A stretch of DNA of 64,000 nt, taken from Isoetes taiwanensis. Taxonomy: Eukaryota; Streptophyta; Lycopodiopsida; Isoetales; Isoetaceae. The stretch's first letter is position 1; each line of letters begins with the position of its first letter. The translations under genes were made by a program, and so were the position numbers. This document shows, in pieces, positions 1-11,890 of the stretch. Location: the NCBI GenBank assembly GCA_021234155.1, contig JAJEKV010000328.1:186001-250000 (forward strand). Reading direction: 5' to 3'. The notes under the pieces are model-generated. The model was given only the letters and a program-made list of their open reading frames with translations. It searched no databases and was not told the DNA's origin.

Positions 1-870
1 ATCGCGCAAAACCAAAAGTGAGCATTGCCCATATACATCCGCTACGGGCTGAGCCCTGTTTACAAAATCCTAAGTTAAAAAGTGCCCCTACTCCGGGTTT
101 GGAGCAGAGGTTATGCGGAGCACATAGTAGAGGCAGCTAACATGGTCCCAGCGGAGATGGATCACCACCTCCATATCATTCGTCAGGGGGTCGGGATGCT
201 CAGCCATCCCAGCGCACCAGCCATCCATTGGGATGCCGCGGTTCTTACACTTCTAGAGATCAAGCGCGTTCATACGGGCCGTAACCCACTCTTGGCAGCT
301 GCGAGGCATGGTGCACTGGTTCACGTTGATAGGATCTATAGTTGCAAACTGATGCCTCAGCTTTGGCCACTGCTCGTCTTATATAGCCCAACCGCTTGAA
401 GTTCTGCCGACGTGGACCAATCACACAATTGCTGATGTGGTTGCAATGCAAGGCCATTTTTAATTCCAGAATCTTTTCTCCCGCCGCATATCTAGCCATG
501 GTACCTTCTGACACTCCCTTTTTATGATATCCCACTTCAAGTTGCCTGCATTAATTGCTATTCCTTCCTTTTACGCCCTCTGTCATTATTATTTGTACCT
601 TCATCAAGCTCTCCCATCCTACCATTCATTCACGTTTCATCTACACCGTTCATCTGTTTTTCCTTCACTCCTTGGGGACTTAGCCAAAATTTTGCCTCTC
701 AATCGTCCTCTTGCGATCTTTGCCATCTGGCACCATCAACGGCTCCTTTTCCACTCTCATCATGCCCCTTCGCTACAGTTGCGTGCCCTAAAACCTTTTT
801 GGCTCACTTCGTTTTCGTCTTCTGCTTTCCGCCCTCCGGCTTCTTTTAATCCGCTCTCAAGCTTCCTTTC
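1..870. other. Leading non-coding stretch
   Basis: No convincing coding sequence. The part from about 540 to 870 is C/T-rich and runs directly into the ATG at 885, so it may be the 5' leader of the decayed coding region that follows. Short open frames here look like chance. I could not find a second copy of the LTR-like sequence of 4100-4440 in it. Confidence 0.4.
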
Positions 871-884
871 TTTTGCTTCTTGCC

Positions 885-3800
885 ATGGCTGCTTCACCGA
901 AATTCCCTACTCTTCAAGTTACTGCTCCCAGGGATCAGACTCTCTTTGAGTCTGTTATTTTCTCCACTCCTATCTTTCGAGATGCCTTGGAAGGTCCAAA
1001 GTCGCAGAAGTTTGCACGCCAGCTGAATATCCATTCTAAAACTCTCCGCCCCAAATCCGACCAACTCAGGCGGTTTGTTGCTCACATGGTCAACAACACC
1101 ATAACCGGGTTACGCCACACCGAGTCAATCGACCGGATATTCCGCTCACTCCGGTTCTTCTTTTTTCGTGTATTCCAGTTACCTATTCGCAAGCCTTCTT
1201 TATCTTGGGCTGCTTTACAGGAACAGGATGTCACTAAGTATGGCCAACTTCCTTATCAAGCCAACACTCATAGACTCACGAACATTGCCAAACCCCATGA
1301 TACCTTTGTCAAATTTCTGTGGCGCAAGTTGTATGGGTGTTCCATCAAGAACACCCACATCAATAAGCAGTTTTTCAACATTGTTATATCTTGGCCATCC
1401 ACTCCACCCATTCTATTGATTGGCCTCAAATTTTGTTCCTCAGCCTCCTTCATGAAATTGATCGCCCGAAAGCAACCTCTTTGGGCCTTGAATGCGCAAT
1501 GGGTGCTCACTGCAGGCCATCCTCCGTCATTGTCTCCCCGCCCCCAGTCCAGGTTCGCCCACACACCAGAACACGGTCTCTCAAGCTTCCACCAGACCGC
1601 CCTCCAATGTCATTCCTGCTGTCCAAGAACTTCATGATGAAACTTCACAACCTCGTCCTTCTCCTTCCCCTCATCATGCTCAAAACCAAGAACGTGTCAT
1701 ACCCGTCTCCTCTTCCTCCACCGAAACTGCGCATTCTCGCTCTCAACATGTTTCCCAAGCATCTCAATCATACAGACAAACGTGCCCTGCACACCCACCC
1801 TCCAGACAAGCTCTTTATCAATATCAACAGGATGTCCAAGCTGCAATGCTCAAGCTCCAAGACTCTCAAGAATCCTTCATGAATGGCATTCAAGGTTACA
1901 TGGAGACCACGGAAGCACTTCACAAGGATTTCCAGGCTGCCACTGTCCAAGTTCAATCTCTCGAAGATCGTCTTCAACAAAAGCACGAGGCTCTCTTACA
2001 GGCCCGTGAATCTCTCAAGGCAGAACAAGACAGGACTAACCTGCTCGCTGATCAACAGGCTCAATTACAGTCCACTATTCAAGAGTTGTTGGATCAGATA
2101 ACGCACAAGGATAAACTCCTCGCTGACCTCCAAACTATGTACACAGATCTCTCTCAGAATTACAACAAACAGCTTCAAAAGCTAGGTGAGTGCAATGAGC
2201 GCATCAATTCTCTCGAAGGCCAACTTTCCGCGCTTCAAAGTCAGGTCACGCCTCTCCAGGCTCAACTCACAGAAGCTTAGAAGCAGAAGATTATTGATGA
2301 TACAGAGATTGCCACTCTTCGGCTTCAACTCCCCACTCATGGGCAATCCTCTTCACAGGCCACGCTATCTCACAGAAGGTTCCATGATCAATCACGTCTC
2401 CTTGTTGACAAAGATAATCAGATACGCAATTTGGAACATCAAGTGAAACAAGCTGTTCAATCTGCGGAAGAAGCTCAAAGTCAGCATGAGACGTATATCG
2501 ATCTTGCTCTCCGCATTCCACAGGACTTTTCCACCCCTTCCAGCTATCTGGATTATGTAGTGGCCCGACGCTATCTTTTTCTTCTCAAGTGGTATTCGGC
2601 ACAAGGCAAGCTTAATGAGCCCCTTGGCAGCTCGGATTTTCTCCAGATCTGGCCGGACCTTTCCATTGAAGACAAAGGCTTACTCTGTGCCCTATTAGTC
2701 TTTGGTCAACTCCACTGTGCGGATCCAGATTTTGTCATCTTCCGTGTTGTCCAGCCTATGGCTTATGTTCTTCATGATTTTTATCTGGATGACATACATG
2801 ATAAGTTCCTAGATGGGCCCCATCGAATTTTTCAAGGCGACCCTCATGCTCACTGGTTGTTATTACAAACCAATCAGTATTTACAGGATCCTGCTAAAGC
2901 AAACACTCTAAGCACTGAGTACATGCCTGAGCTTGCTCATCACCTCCCTTTGTGGCAAGCAGAGACGCTTGAACAGGTGCGAAAGAATTTAGCTGACGCT
3001 GAGGACCTCCCGTTTGCCCAAGTTTACTTGCAGCACCTGGGTGGCTACAACACGTTGCGAGCCTTTCTGGACAGTTAGACTATACCCACGGGTTGGGTCC
3101 CACCTCCAGTTTATACCATGCTCGTGCTCGATTGGGACCGCTGGTGCCGTGGCTTTTTGATGCACCTTGTTCAAGGAATTCGTGGAGCGTGCGCGGCCCA
3201 CGCCACAGACCGCAGCTCAATCTCAGTATGCTTTCTTGGGTGCACCCCCACGCCCCAAATATCTCACCTCGGATTGGCGTCTTCCTTTTTGGACTAAGGT
3301 CATGGAAGGCCATGCTGATTGGACTCCTGCTCAGATCTCCACAGATCTTCGCTGGGATCCACGTTTTGTTCGTCGCTCTAATTGGGAGAATGGCGCTACC
3401 TTGGAGCACACTGGGAATTGGATCTATATACCTAATGAACGCGGTTGGCAGATGCCTACTCATGCTGTCTGGGGCTTTGATCTCTTTTTGGAGCGTGCTG
3501 CCACCTCCACGGATCCTTCTGTCCACCGACAAACAGGTTTTTGTGCTACTTTAAAATGTCTACTCTTGAGTTCTCTAAGGTGGAAGCGCCCCTATTTATT
3601 TACTGCAGAACCCCAACGCCGTTGTCGGGCCTCTTTGGCCCTTCGACCGCCTTCTCATGGAATGCCAGCCATTGTTGCCGCCGCGACCGCGTGCTCTTGA
3701 AGATATGGTGTCCTCTCGGGTTTCTTATTGACGCTTCATCCCGCCATTGGTCTTAACACTCCTGAAGCTTCTCATGCACGCCAAGAACTCATAGCCGCCT

Positions 3801-4070
3801 TATCACTCTGGTGACCGCCCTCATACACGCTAAGATGACTTTGAAATTATTGGGTTTCCACCGCCTCGAGACAGTTCTCCCTTTTTCTCACCCTTTTGAG
3901 TGTCGTTGGGGAAGTGTTAGTCCCAGACGCTCGGTACAGACTATTCATGCACACCTCGGACTGCACCAAGAACAAAGGCCAAATCCAGTCAAGGTCGGGC
4001 CATCAAAAGCCCGCCAGAAGACCACGCCAGAAGGTCACTTAAGGGTCCAGCAAAGAAGAAGCCAAGAATA
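885..4070 (+). pseudogene. Decayed uncharacterised coding region with coiled coil
   Basis: I do not recognise this family. Three frames read on from one another: 885-1637 (starts MAASPKF in a good gccATGG context), then 1492-3078, then about 3167-3700. This implies frameshifts near 1450-1500 and 3080-3160. A single TAG at 2278-2280 interrupts the middle frame; coding-like sequence continues in the same frame on both sides. The middle part has a Pro/Ser/Gln-rich linker followed by about 140 residues of Leu/Gln-rich heptads (about 1840-2280), a probable long coiled coil. After it comes a compact globular segment (about 2500-3078) rich in Leu, Trp and Tyr. The next frame is again globular. The order head, linker, coiled coil, globular tail recalls the extra ORFs of some plant LTR elements, and an LTR-like sequence follows. 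No reverse transcriptase, protease or integrase motif is visible, so retroelement origin is only an inference. Confidence 0.45.
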
Positions 4071-4099
4071 GATGATGATGACCCGGAGGGCGCCGGGCA

Positions 4100-4440
4100 G
4101 GATTCCGTGCATTTCAAGAGGCACCGCCAGCATTCCTACAAATCAGGCCTCCTTCAGGAGTCGGCACTGAGATCTGTCAGAGTATCTATATTGGGCCAGA
4201 GGCCATTGTATTATATATACGAGTAGAGCTAGCATTCGAAGGCTAGATGGGTTCTTGTCTCCATCATTTCTCTCCCAGTTGTAAGAGCTCATGTATTCTG
4301 ATTGATATCAAGAAGTTTTCTTCACACCATTGTGTTCTTCTTTTGTTCTTGTTTTCTCTTTCTTTGTTCTTTGCAAATCCCGCGTGATACAGCTCCCGGA
4401 TTCTCCGGTTTGATCCAAGGGTCCTCACAGAGGGCTGTCT
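4100..4440 (+). mobile_element. LTR-like sequence (solo or 3' LTR)
   Basis: A TATA box (TATATATA, 4213-4219) is followed by a T/C-rich leader with GATATCAAGAAG and TTCTTCACACC blocks, the usual look of the R/U5 region of plant gypsy LTRs. The probable end is near the CA at 4425-4430. The matching LTR is not found inside the window, so the borders are estimates. If real, it would be the 3' LTR of an element whose body is the decayed coding region 885-4070. Confidence 0.35.
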
Positions 4441-4490
4441 TGCAGGAGTTCCCGAACCCAAACCCCAAACATTGTACCCAGATGGGGCTT

Positions 4491-5135
4491 TCATATTGTA
4501 CATTGTGTTGTTTTAATGGAGACACCCAGATGGGGCTTTTCTTTCAGTTCTCTCTCTTCTTGCTTGTTGGTTTTGAGAATTGAATTTATGTTCGTTTCAT
4601 GATAAGAAGATAAATTATCAAACTTGTTGAAGTATTCTTCCACATCATCATCATCATCATGTAATTTTAGCTTTCTTAATTCCTTTTCTAACAAATCAAT
4701 CTGTGGAGATGTTTTTTCCTCATAATTTTTTAAAAAGAAAACCCACATTTCTCTAGCTGACATATTTCTCAATTTCAACCTAATATAACCTTAGATGTAA
4801 TGATGCCTTGAGCTTCCTTCTCCCTTGTATAGGTTGATTTTGTTGTCATAAGACCTGAACTTCCAGCTTCTGTTGTATCTGAACCGCCTCCAGAGCTGGT
4901 GTCACTGGTACTAATAGCAGCAATATTAGTTTGATTGTTCAATGAACCTCCTACGACTGACCTCAATGTTGAGCTTGCATCTGCAACTGGTTGAGTATCC
5001 AGAAGGATCTACTAATTCCCACAGGTCTTCAACTTCAAGTATATGCTTTATGGCGTTCTTCCATACTTGAAAGCCAGGTCCTCGGCTATAAACATCCACA
5101 CTGTTAAGTAAGACAGCACCAAATCTGCTAGACAT
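4491..5135 (-). pseudogene. Ty1/copia gag fragment
   Basis: Reads from an ATG at 5135 as a copia gag N-terminus (MSSRFGA, FQVWK, EVEDLWELVD), resembling the gag of the copia element at 24589-30467. It continues after frameshifts as a segment matching the EAQGIITSKV and REMWVFFLKNYEEKTSPQIDLLEKELRKLK blocks. It breaks off near 4540. No zinc knuckle, protease or reverse transcriptase remains. It sits just inside the PBS/LTR remnant on the same strand. This is a truncated, non-functional retrotransposon 5' end. Confidence 0.8.
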
Positions 5136-5149
5136 TATAGTAGGAACCG

Positions 5150-5161
5150 GCTCTGATACCA
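5150..5161 (-). promoter_or_regulatory. Primer-binding site, initiator tRNA-Met
   Basis: The minus strand reads TGGTATCAGAGC, the standard PBS of plant copia elements, complementary to the 3' end of initiator tRNA-Met. It lies about 15 bases upstream of the gag ATG and next to the LTR border at 5164. Confidence 0.85.
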
Positions 5162-5163
5162 AA

Positions 5164-5480
5164 TGTTGATTTAGAACAGAGACAATTGCTTAACTTTGCC
5201 TTCTATAATGAAACAATCTTCTAGCAATGAAGTTTCAACTAGAGTTTAAGCAAGAGAGATGTAATTCATACTTATGACCCTTGAATATTTTTATTCTTGT
5301 ATACCATTAACTTGACCATTGAATTACTGCAGCTTTACAGCATTGTAGCAATTATACTGATCAATTAACTGTGGCAACGAACTGACAAACTAACAAGCCT
5401 AAATTGTGGTTTAGGACTTAGGATTAGAGACGATGCAATTCACCAAACAACTGTCTTTTAATTTCTTGTTTGTTGTGTAC
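5164..5480 (-). mobile_element. LTR remnant of the copia fragment
   Basis: The plus strand starts with TGTTG directly beside the PBS, which is the expected LTR edge (CA on the minus strand). The far edge is a guess, near a GTACA at 5475-5480. No second copy of this LTR was seen in the window, so the 3' half of the element is lost. Confidence 0.45.
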
Positions 5481-6746
5481 ATTTAAGCTCAACAGGTCGG
5501 TGCCATTCGATGGTTTAGGCTGTGTATTTGGTTGGTTTCAGTAAACCGACATTTGAATGTCAATTTCGCACCAACTTACTATCTTCTGAAATTGTTTACA
5601 TATAATATAATTCCAATGCAATTTGCACACAATAATTAACCTATGCCCTTAGCAAGCAACTTAGGGGCAATCTTATTTACATGTGTGATGGCTATAGAGT
5701 TAGGGCAAACCATGCAATTATTTGATGACCCTTGCTAATTTTCCAACATGCACCCCTATGCATGGTGGTTGTAAACTCGTGCATGCACCCCAATGCATGG
5801 TGGTTGCAAACTCTATAAGGAGGCACTTGTATATTTGCACCATTTCACTTGTGCATGGTGCTTTGTGTTGCTTAGAAGAGGAATCTAATAACATCTTAAC
5901 CTTGGTGAAGCATCTAAAATTGTTGATAACACCTAGACTTTGTTGCAACTGGCAAGAGTGTCAACTAGGAAGTCCACATCATCTGCATAGAACAATTATC
6001 TAATAATGGATAACCAAGTTGTGCCTTTCCACCTCCACAGTTCCAAACCTTAACATATGCCCTAACAACAAAGTGGACATCCTTGATGCAAACTATTGTA
6101 GATATGTTGACTCGATGGTTGCAATCGAAATGGCATTGATTCATACAATCTGTACTCCCATACAATCTCTTCCATAGCTATTATCTAGGGACCATGTCGA
6201 GATTAAACCCACATTTTTTCATCCACTTCGCCGTTACGTTGAGAACAAGTAATATCTTATTCTATGGCCCAATCTACCCAAGATTTTGGGTTCGAAGGAT
6301 TTTATATTTTCTATTGGTTTTTCCTATCTAGTACCATAGAATCGTAAAATACATTTTGCATTTCTAGGTTATGTGTGTGGCCTTGAGGATATAAGACATG
6401 GCATTGTTTTTTCTTCAACTTTTGTGACCATATTAAACTAGAATCCAAAGTATATAGTTCATGATAACTTAATCATCCAAAGCTAGCTTGTAGAGTTATC
6501 AACTATTCCAGAATAGTCACTTAGATAGTTTGCAGACTTATATGCTCGAAATAGAGCATGTAATAGAAATGGAGTTATGTGCTATTCCAGAATATGAAAT
6601 AGAAATGGAGTTATGTGCTATTCCAGAATAACAGTATTAGGTCAAAGTATTGTTAAGACATCATTATGATAATAAGACTATAGCAAATCGTTTAGAGCCA
6701 AGATAATTTGTATAAGGGCATGTGCCGCATTTAATGCATACATACT
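5481..6746. other. Non-coding stretch with short tandem duplications
   Basis: No gene seen. It holds a twofold repeat of about 35 bases at 5748-5818 (core ATGCATGGTGGTTG) and a twofold repeat of about 35 bases at 6561-6630, each copy carrying a GCTATTCCAGAATA palindrome. A further CTATTCCAGAATAG lies near 6512. The same palindrome family is dense inside the transposon at 47176-50362. Confidence 0.5.
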
Positions 6747-6751
6747 AGCTA

Positions 6752-7199
6752 GGCGTAGGATAGTCTTACCCTTGATTGGGGGATCCCGGAGGTGTGATCG
6801 GGAGGAGGACGGAGGAGGGCGTGTGATCCCGAGGGCGGGATCCCCATCTGCTAAAGAAGCTGCGGAAAAAAAAAGCCCCTTGTAGTGAAAATCAGCCAAG
6901 TTTTCATATGCATTTTTCTTCGCCCATCCTCCACGAATGGAATGGGGGTTTGTGCGAGGTTGGTCGGAATGGGCTTGAGAAGAGCTCTAGTTTGATGCCA
7001 AGGAGGAAGAGAGGGCAGCGCCGCTGCTATCAGCACGCAAAAATCCGCCAAAAAATGGCCCTAAACTGCGCAGATCACCTTTTAATCAGATTAGCTTACG
7101 ATGGGATCCCGTCCTCCGGGATCACACGTCCTCCGGGATCCCGTCCTCCGGGATCACACCTCCGGGATCCCCCAATCAAGGGTAAGACTATCCTGAGCC
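6752..7199. mobile_element. 448-bp TIR transposon (MITE-like)
   Basis: The first 48 bases and the reverse complement of the last 48 differ at only two positions (ends GGCGTAGGATAG and GGCTCAGGATAG). Weaker inverted homology continues inward through GGATCCCG/CCTCCGGGATCA repeats for about 100 bases in all. A direct AGCTA lies on each side (6747-6751 and 7200-7204), a candidate 5-bp target duplication. There is no transposase, so it is non-autonomous. The high identity of the ends suggests recent activity or strong gene conversion. A 5-bp duplication does not fit the common plant TIR superfamilies well, so assignment is left open. Confidence 0.85.
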
Positions 7200-7204
7200 A
7201 GCTA

Positions 7205-8100
7205 CATATATGAAAGAGTTCAATAAAAAAGAGTATCAACCAAAATAGATATTTCATATATCAAAAAGCAAACTAGGGATGAGACTAATGGATATCAAAG
7301 AGGAAACCATGGTTGGCATGTAGGGTTTAATCCTACTTTATTGCTTAGTAGACAAGGGCAAAATCCAAGAACATCAGCCCTGCTCTTAAGAATGGACTCT
7401 TGAGAATGTAGCCTGCAGTCACAAAAAAAACCAAAATCACAAGCTAGAAGGCAGCATATTGGTCTAAATTGAAACTCCATATCGACTTTGCAAAGGATAT
7501 CGATTGTTTTGGCTTGGGCCTCACATTGAGCTTCTGTATATATAGCATCAACATCTACGGACATCTGGACGATAATGACAATTCCAACAATTGCAATGAT
7601 TGGCAAGTGAATGCACTTCATTGTGTTAATCTAAATGATCAAATGTTTTTTTCTAAGTTCTTTTATTTTCTAAAAGTCTACCTAAACTAAAACTATACAT
7701 ACAACTAACTTGTTGTGTCTAGCGCATGATTCTACCAAATCTTATCCTATGCTAAAATGTTTTATTTTTTTTGCATTGTTGCGTCGTTTTATAGCTAATA
7801 AAATTCTATGTGGGCAAATATCTATTGGTTTGCATTGTTAGCTTACATTAGGACATATATTTATATTTACAAGAAATTTATGGCGGCGGCCTTCCGCCAC
7901 GAACATTTCTCTAGTTCCAAACTTGTGCAATAGAAAATCACTTTAATGTCTAGGTTTAGTAAATTCGACAACTATAGGTAAATGGCTATTCTGTTGTGCA
8001 ATGCCAACTTCTAATCTGTCAATGAGCTGGATTAGCATGTTGGTTTGCCCAAGTAGATCTGAGTAAAATGGAATGGGAAATAATGTGTCCATGCCCTTTC
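7205..8100. other. Non-coding stretch
   Basis: AT-rich sequence with no supported gene. A minus-strand open frame at 7295-7621 begins with a hydrophobic stretch and has several Cys residues, so it could be read as a small secreted Cys-rich peptide. Nothing else supports it and I treat it as chance. Confidence 0.35.
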
Positions 8101-8105
8101 ACCCC

Positions 8106-8345
8106 CTAGCATAGTATGACATCTCTTACCAGTGCATCGGCAACTGTGAATTTGACAATGCGTGGGCGGTCTGGATGTCGAACATTGTGGTGGCTAGCCC
8201 GGGCAATGTGTACGGGGACATGAAACCTCATGCGTGATAGGACCACTGTGTGTAGCCGCTCCATGAGGTGATCTCCCTCCACTTCAGGGAGGCCGCGAAC
8301 TACCACATTATGTCTCCTACAACTCTGTCTGTTCTTGTTGCTCAC
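8106..8345 (-). pseudogene. LINE ORF1 fragment (RRM-like segment)
   Basis: The peptide has RRHNVVVRGLPEVEGDHL, closely resembling RRLNLIVRGLPEDHGEDL in ORF1 of the plus-strand LINE at 37487-38014. That segment corresponds to the start of the RNA-binding region following the ORF1 coiled coil. Only about 79 residues remain; no ORF2 follows. It abuts the inverted-repeat element at 8376, which may have cut it. Confidence 0.65.
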
Positions 8346-8375
8346 TGAGCCGCGAGCAATGTTCCCTGTCTTCTA

Positions 8376-9073
8376 AAGGGAAAAACTACGAAATACCCAT
8401 ATGTTTGAACAAATTTTACCACATAACCCTGAGTTTTGATAATTTTCTGAGATGCCCTTGATCAAAATACAAAGTATTGTGTATCTTTTAAAATTATTCA
8501 ATGCCCTTAAGATTTACATTAATTTCCCAAATGTCCTTAAGTTTTATTTGAATTTCCCAAACGCCCTTAAGAACTAGAACATGAGTTTTCTTCAAATTTC
8601 AAATGCTTCAAAATTCACCAAATACTTTTAGGCCCTTGCATGTGAATGAACTATAATCTCTGCCCTTGCATGCTTCACTACTTCTTAACTCCTACAAATA
8701 CTCTTTCTTGATTTTATTTGGCTACAATAATTTGTTATTGTAAATTGAATCGGATTAGTGCTTTCGACAAGAGGATCATTGCAAATCGCTAGAGAAAATC
8801 GATGGGCTGAGACCAAATCAATGGAATAGAAATTAATTTGGTGTCTTGCCTTCCTTTAAGGTACTGAGAATAGAAATAGGCATCTTTGCTAAAAAGGCGC
8901 CATGAATATCTGTTACAAAAGGGTATTCCATGAAATACGAAAAACTAGAGGGCATTAGGTGAAATTTAAAATTGGACAGGGGGATATACGTTGACCAAGG
9001 GCATTTCAATTTATTCAAACTCAGGGGTATGTCGTGAAATTCGTCAAAACACAAAAGTATTTTAGTTTTCCCA
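8376..9073. mobile_element. About 700-bp inverted-repeat element
   Basis: The left end (GGGAAAAACTACGAAATACC) and the reverse complement of the right end (GGGAAAACTAAAATAC) are imperfect inverted repeats of about 85 bases, both running through CCTGAGTTT and ATGCCCTTG blocks. Short ATGCCCTTAAG-like motifs recur inside. There is no coding capacity. I could not see a clear target duplication. The end sequence resembles Mutator-type MITEs, but that is only a resemblance. Confidence 0.65.
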
Positions 9074-9760
9074 TCAATAAACTTAACTGCTTGGAACAAA
9101 CTAACCTTAAAGCTATGGACCAAGGGGGATTCACCTAGAAGACCCCCAAAAAACACATGGCTGGGAGAGATCCAATTTTAGGGTCCTTCCAATGGTATAC
9201 GTAAGGAAAAAATACGTACTTTTTTTTAAATAGGGGTTGAGTTTGGTGGGGAAGGCAAAACTATGATACGTCTAGGGCCTAACCACACAAGGAGCCTATA
9301 TTTTCCATATTGGAGCTTCAGTTCTCTAGGTACAAGGCCTCATCTTTTTTAGACTAAAAATGTTTTGTAGCACCTTTGATTCCTTCTCAAGTTTAAATCC
9401 ATTGTTGCATTTTGTTAAACGGATTTAAAACCTCTGATATGCTATTGCATTTTGTTAAACGGATTAAAAATCTCTGATATGCCGAGATTGTTAACTGAAT
9501 AAGCATTTGAAAAGCTGGAAATTGTGAATACTTTGGCCTAATTCTCATTTTTGTGCCTGCAGCGAAACACATCTCACTCAATGTCCCCTTGATTATAAGT
9601 TTTATACTGAATTGAATTAGTAATCACAACACACAGGTGAGTCCACTTTACCTTAAAACTTTATCTGTTCAACATAATTTTTGTGAAGAAATAGTTGTCA
9701 CTTATATCAATATTAATATGGAATAATCGGACGAATTGGGTTGAGCCCATAAGTCCAATG
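9074..9760. other. Non-coding stretch
   Basis: No gene seen. A near-perfect direct repeat of about 40 bases with the core GCATTTTGTTAAACGGATT occurs at about 9407-9440 and 9446-9480. Confidence 0.4.
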
Positions 9761-9765
9761 GTGAG

Positions 9766-10241
9766 TGTTATGGAATTCTTAATTGCTAGTATGTCAAGCA
9801 GATATCACTACTTATTATTGTTCAATGTCGACCACGTTACATAATATGGAGCCGATTTTGCTTCTTTCTTCAATGGTCACTATAATTCATAAATATACAC
9901 CTTATGAACAATGAACTCTGCAATGCCGAAAACACCCAGCTTCGATCTAATTATTCAAGACGATTCTCGCATAGGTCGGCCTTAGATCTGTATCCTTGAT
10001 TGCTTCAGCCTCGATGATCACACTAAGCCGAATTAATCCCATAATGGATATCCACCGTCACTAATCATTCTATTTTTGTTTTAGCTCATGACCCGATCCT
10101 GTCTTCGTTTTCATATATATCTTTTAAACCACTAACTTACAACCATTACAATAGAATAATGGTATGTTTTCGACCTTGGTGCACAATGCAAGCTCTCATA
10201 TGTTAAGGCATGACCCATTACACGATCCAGCTATCTCAACA
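9766..10241 (-). repeat. 3' LTR of the minus-strand copia
   Basis: Plus-strand start TGTTATGGAATTC and end CTATCTCAACA; about 476 bp. It matches 15701-16167 along its length, except for a short indel near 9870 (TTCAATGGTCAC absent from the other copy) and scattered substitutions. Flanked outside by GTGAG. Confidence 0.9.
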
Positions 10242-10287
10242 CTCTCCCATCATGCCTTTAACCATTTCTGATTTAGCCCTGCTCAGT

Positions 10288-11890
10288 CTAAGATGATTTG
10301 CCAAAAGAACTTTTAACATGTAGAACACCTAATACTGCCAAAATATTTAATATATCCTCTTCTCTTTGCAACCTTTTGCTCTTTCCAGTGGCCAGTCTGC
10401 CATACTTTTCATTATATTGTTTTGCCTCCTCGATTAATCTTTGTGCTTCACCCTTTCTTTTTCTTGTCTCCATCTCAATACGTTCATCCTTATCATTTTG
10501 TGACTGCTGAATTTTTCCTGTCATAACATCTTCTTGCAGACTTCTTTCAGCGTAATTGTCTTCCCTTTCGCTGCTGTCACTATCATAATAAAAAACAGCA
10601 GCCTTATTATCAGATTTCAGCTTGTTGTTATCATCATACGCTACTTTATTGTGGTCTCCTTTAAACTTCCTATAGAGTGTGCACTCTTCGAGTAACACAT
10701 CTCTACTGATGATAATCCATTTTGTGTTCCGCTCAAACATTCTATATGCTTTGCTTTCTGGATCATAACCTACTAAGAAAGCAATTTGTGATCTGTCATC
10801 CAATTTCTTTCGAGCTTCTTCAGGTATGTGTATATAGCCCAAGCATCCATAAGCCTTAAATCTAGAAAAATCAATATTGATGTCCGGATTCCAGATCTCT
10901 TCGGGAAGTCTTCCAGATATACTGGCATTTGGCAGTCTGTTTTGAATGTACATTGCTATTAGTACTACCTCTTCCCACAGATAATTAGGTCGACCTGAAT
11001 GTTTAAGCATCGCTCGCGTAGCGTTTAAAATTGTACAATTCTCTCTCTCTGAAACTGCTGTGGACTATATGGACACGTTAACTACCTTGCAATGCCATGC
11101 AATCTGCAGAAAGCTCTATATCTGTCTGAGATGTATTCTCCACCCCTGTCACTTCTCAGGCATTTCAGTTTCTTTCCCATCTCTCTTTCACTTTCTGCTA
11201 GAAATTCTTTAAAAGCATCAAAACAGTCATTTTTCTTTCTTAGCAAATAAACCTTACACCTCCTGCTATAGTCATCAACAAAGGTAAGAAAATACCTTTT
11301 TCCAGTTCTTCCTTGTACGTTGATAGGTCCGCATAAACAATCTCCAGAATATCTTTGGCCCTTTTGCCTTTCTTTGCAAATGGCAGCCTTGAGTGCTTAC
11401 CCAACATACACCCATAGCAAAGTTTTCTCCTGCAACCTTCACATTGTTTGCCCTTGAGCATATTTTTCTTTATCATTACATTTATTATTTTCAAATGAGT
11501 ATGAGCTAACCGCTCATGCCACAATTCTGTTGTACCTTCATCTACGTCTACACTATTAACACCATAGTCATTTGAGAACTCAAATAAGTTACCCACTCGA
11601 ATTGCCAAAAACTCAACTTTATTATTTCTCAAAACTTTACAAACATTCTTATCGAATGTACAGACAAAGCCAAGGTCAACCAATTGGCTTATGGAAACCA
11701 AGTTTTTAATCATTCCTGGCACACACAAAACATGATCCAACTTTACAGGCTTTCCTTCTAAATTAGATAGCTGCAACATTCCTTCAGCATATGCATTATG
11801 CAATCTTCCATCACCAAGCTTCACTCTTTTTGTACACGCATCAGTCTTTTTACTCAGCAATTTGGCATCGCTAACTATCGTCTGCTCCAC
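10288..11890 (-). pseudogene. Copia protease-integrase remnant without RT
   Basis: From 11890 the frame runs through protease C-terminal sequence (VPGMIKNLVSISQLVDLGF), the GAG-pre-integrase motif (LWHERLAHTHLKIINVM, then C-x2-C GCMLGKHSRLPF) and, after frameshifts near 11240, integrase core pieces with RSDRGGEY. The frame at 11010-10288 continues as integrase C-terminal region (RPNYLWEEVV, FSRFKAYGCLGYIHIPEEARKKLDDRS, then RNTKWIIISRDV). It then reads into Lys/Glu-rich linker and stops 50 bases before the LTR. The whole RT/RNase H part expected next is absent. Confidence 0.88.

Noticed and set aside
4302..4583. Short membrane-like ORFs on both strands around the LTR-like sequence
   Set aside because: They overlap the T/C-rich LTR leader and the copia gag remnant and are composition artefacts.
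7295..7621. Possible small secreted Cys-rich peptide on the minus strand
   Set aside because: A hydrophobic start and seven Cys are suggestive, but there is no recognisable Cys pattern, paralogue or promoter; AT-rich random frames can give this.
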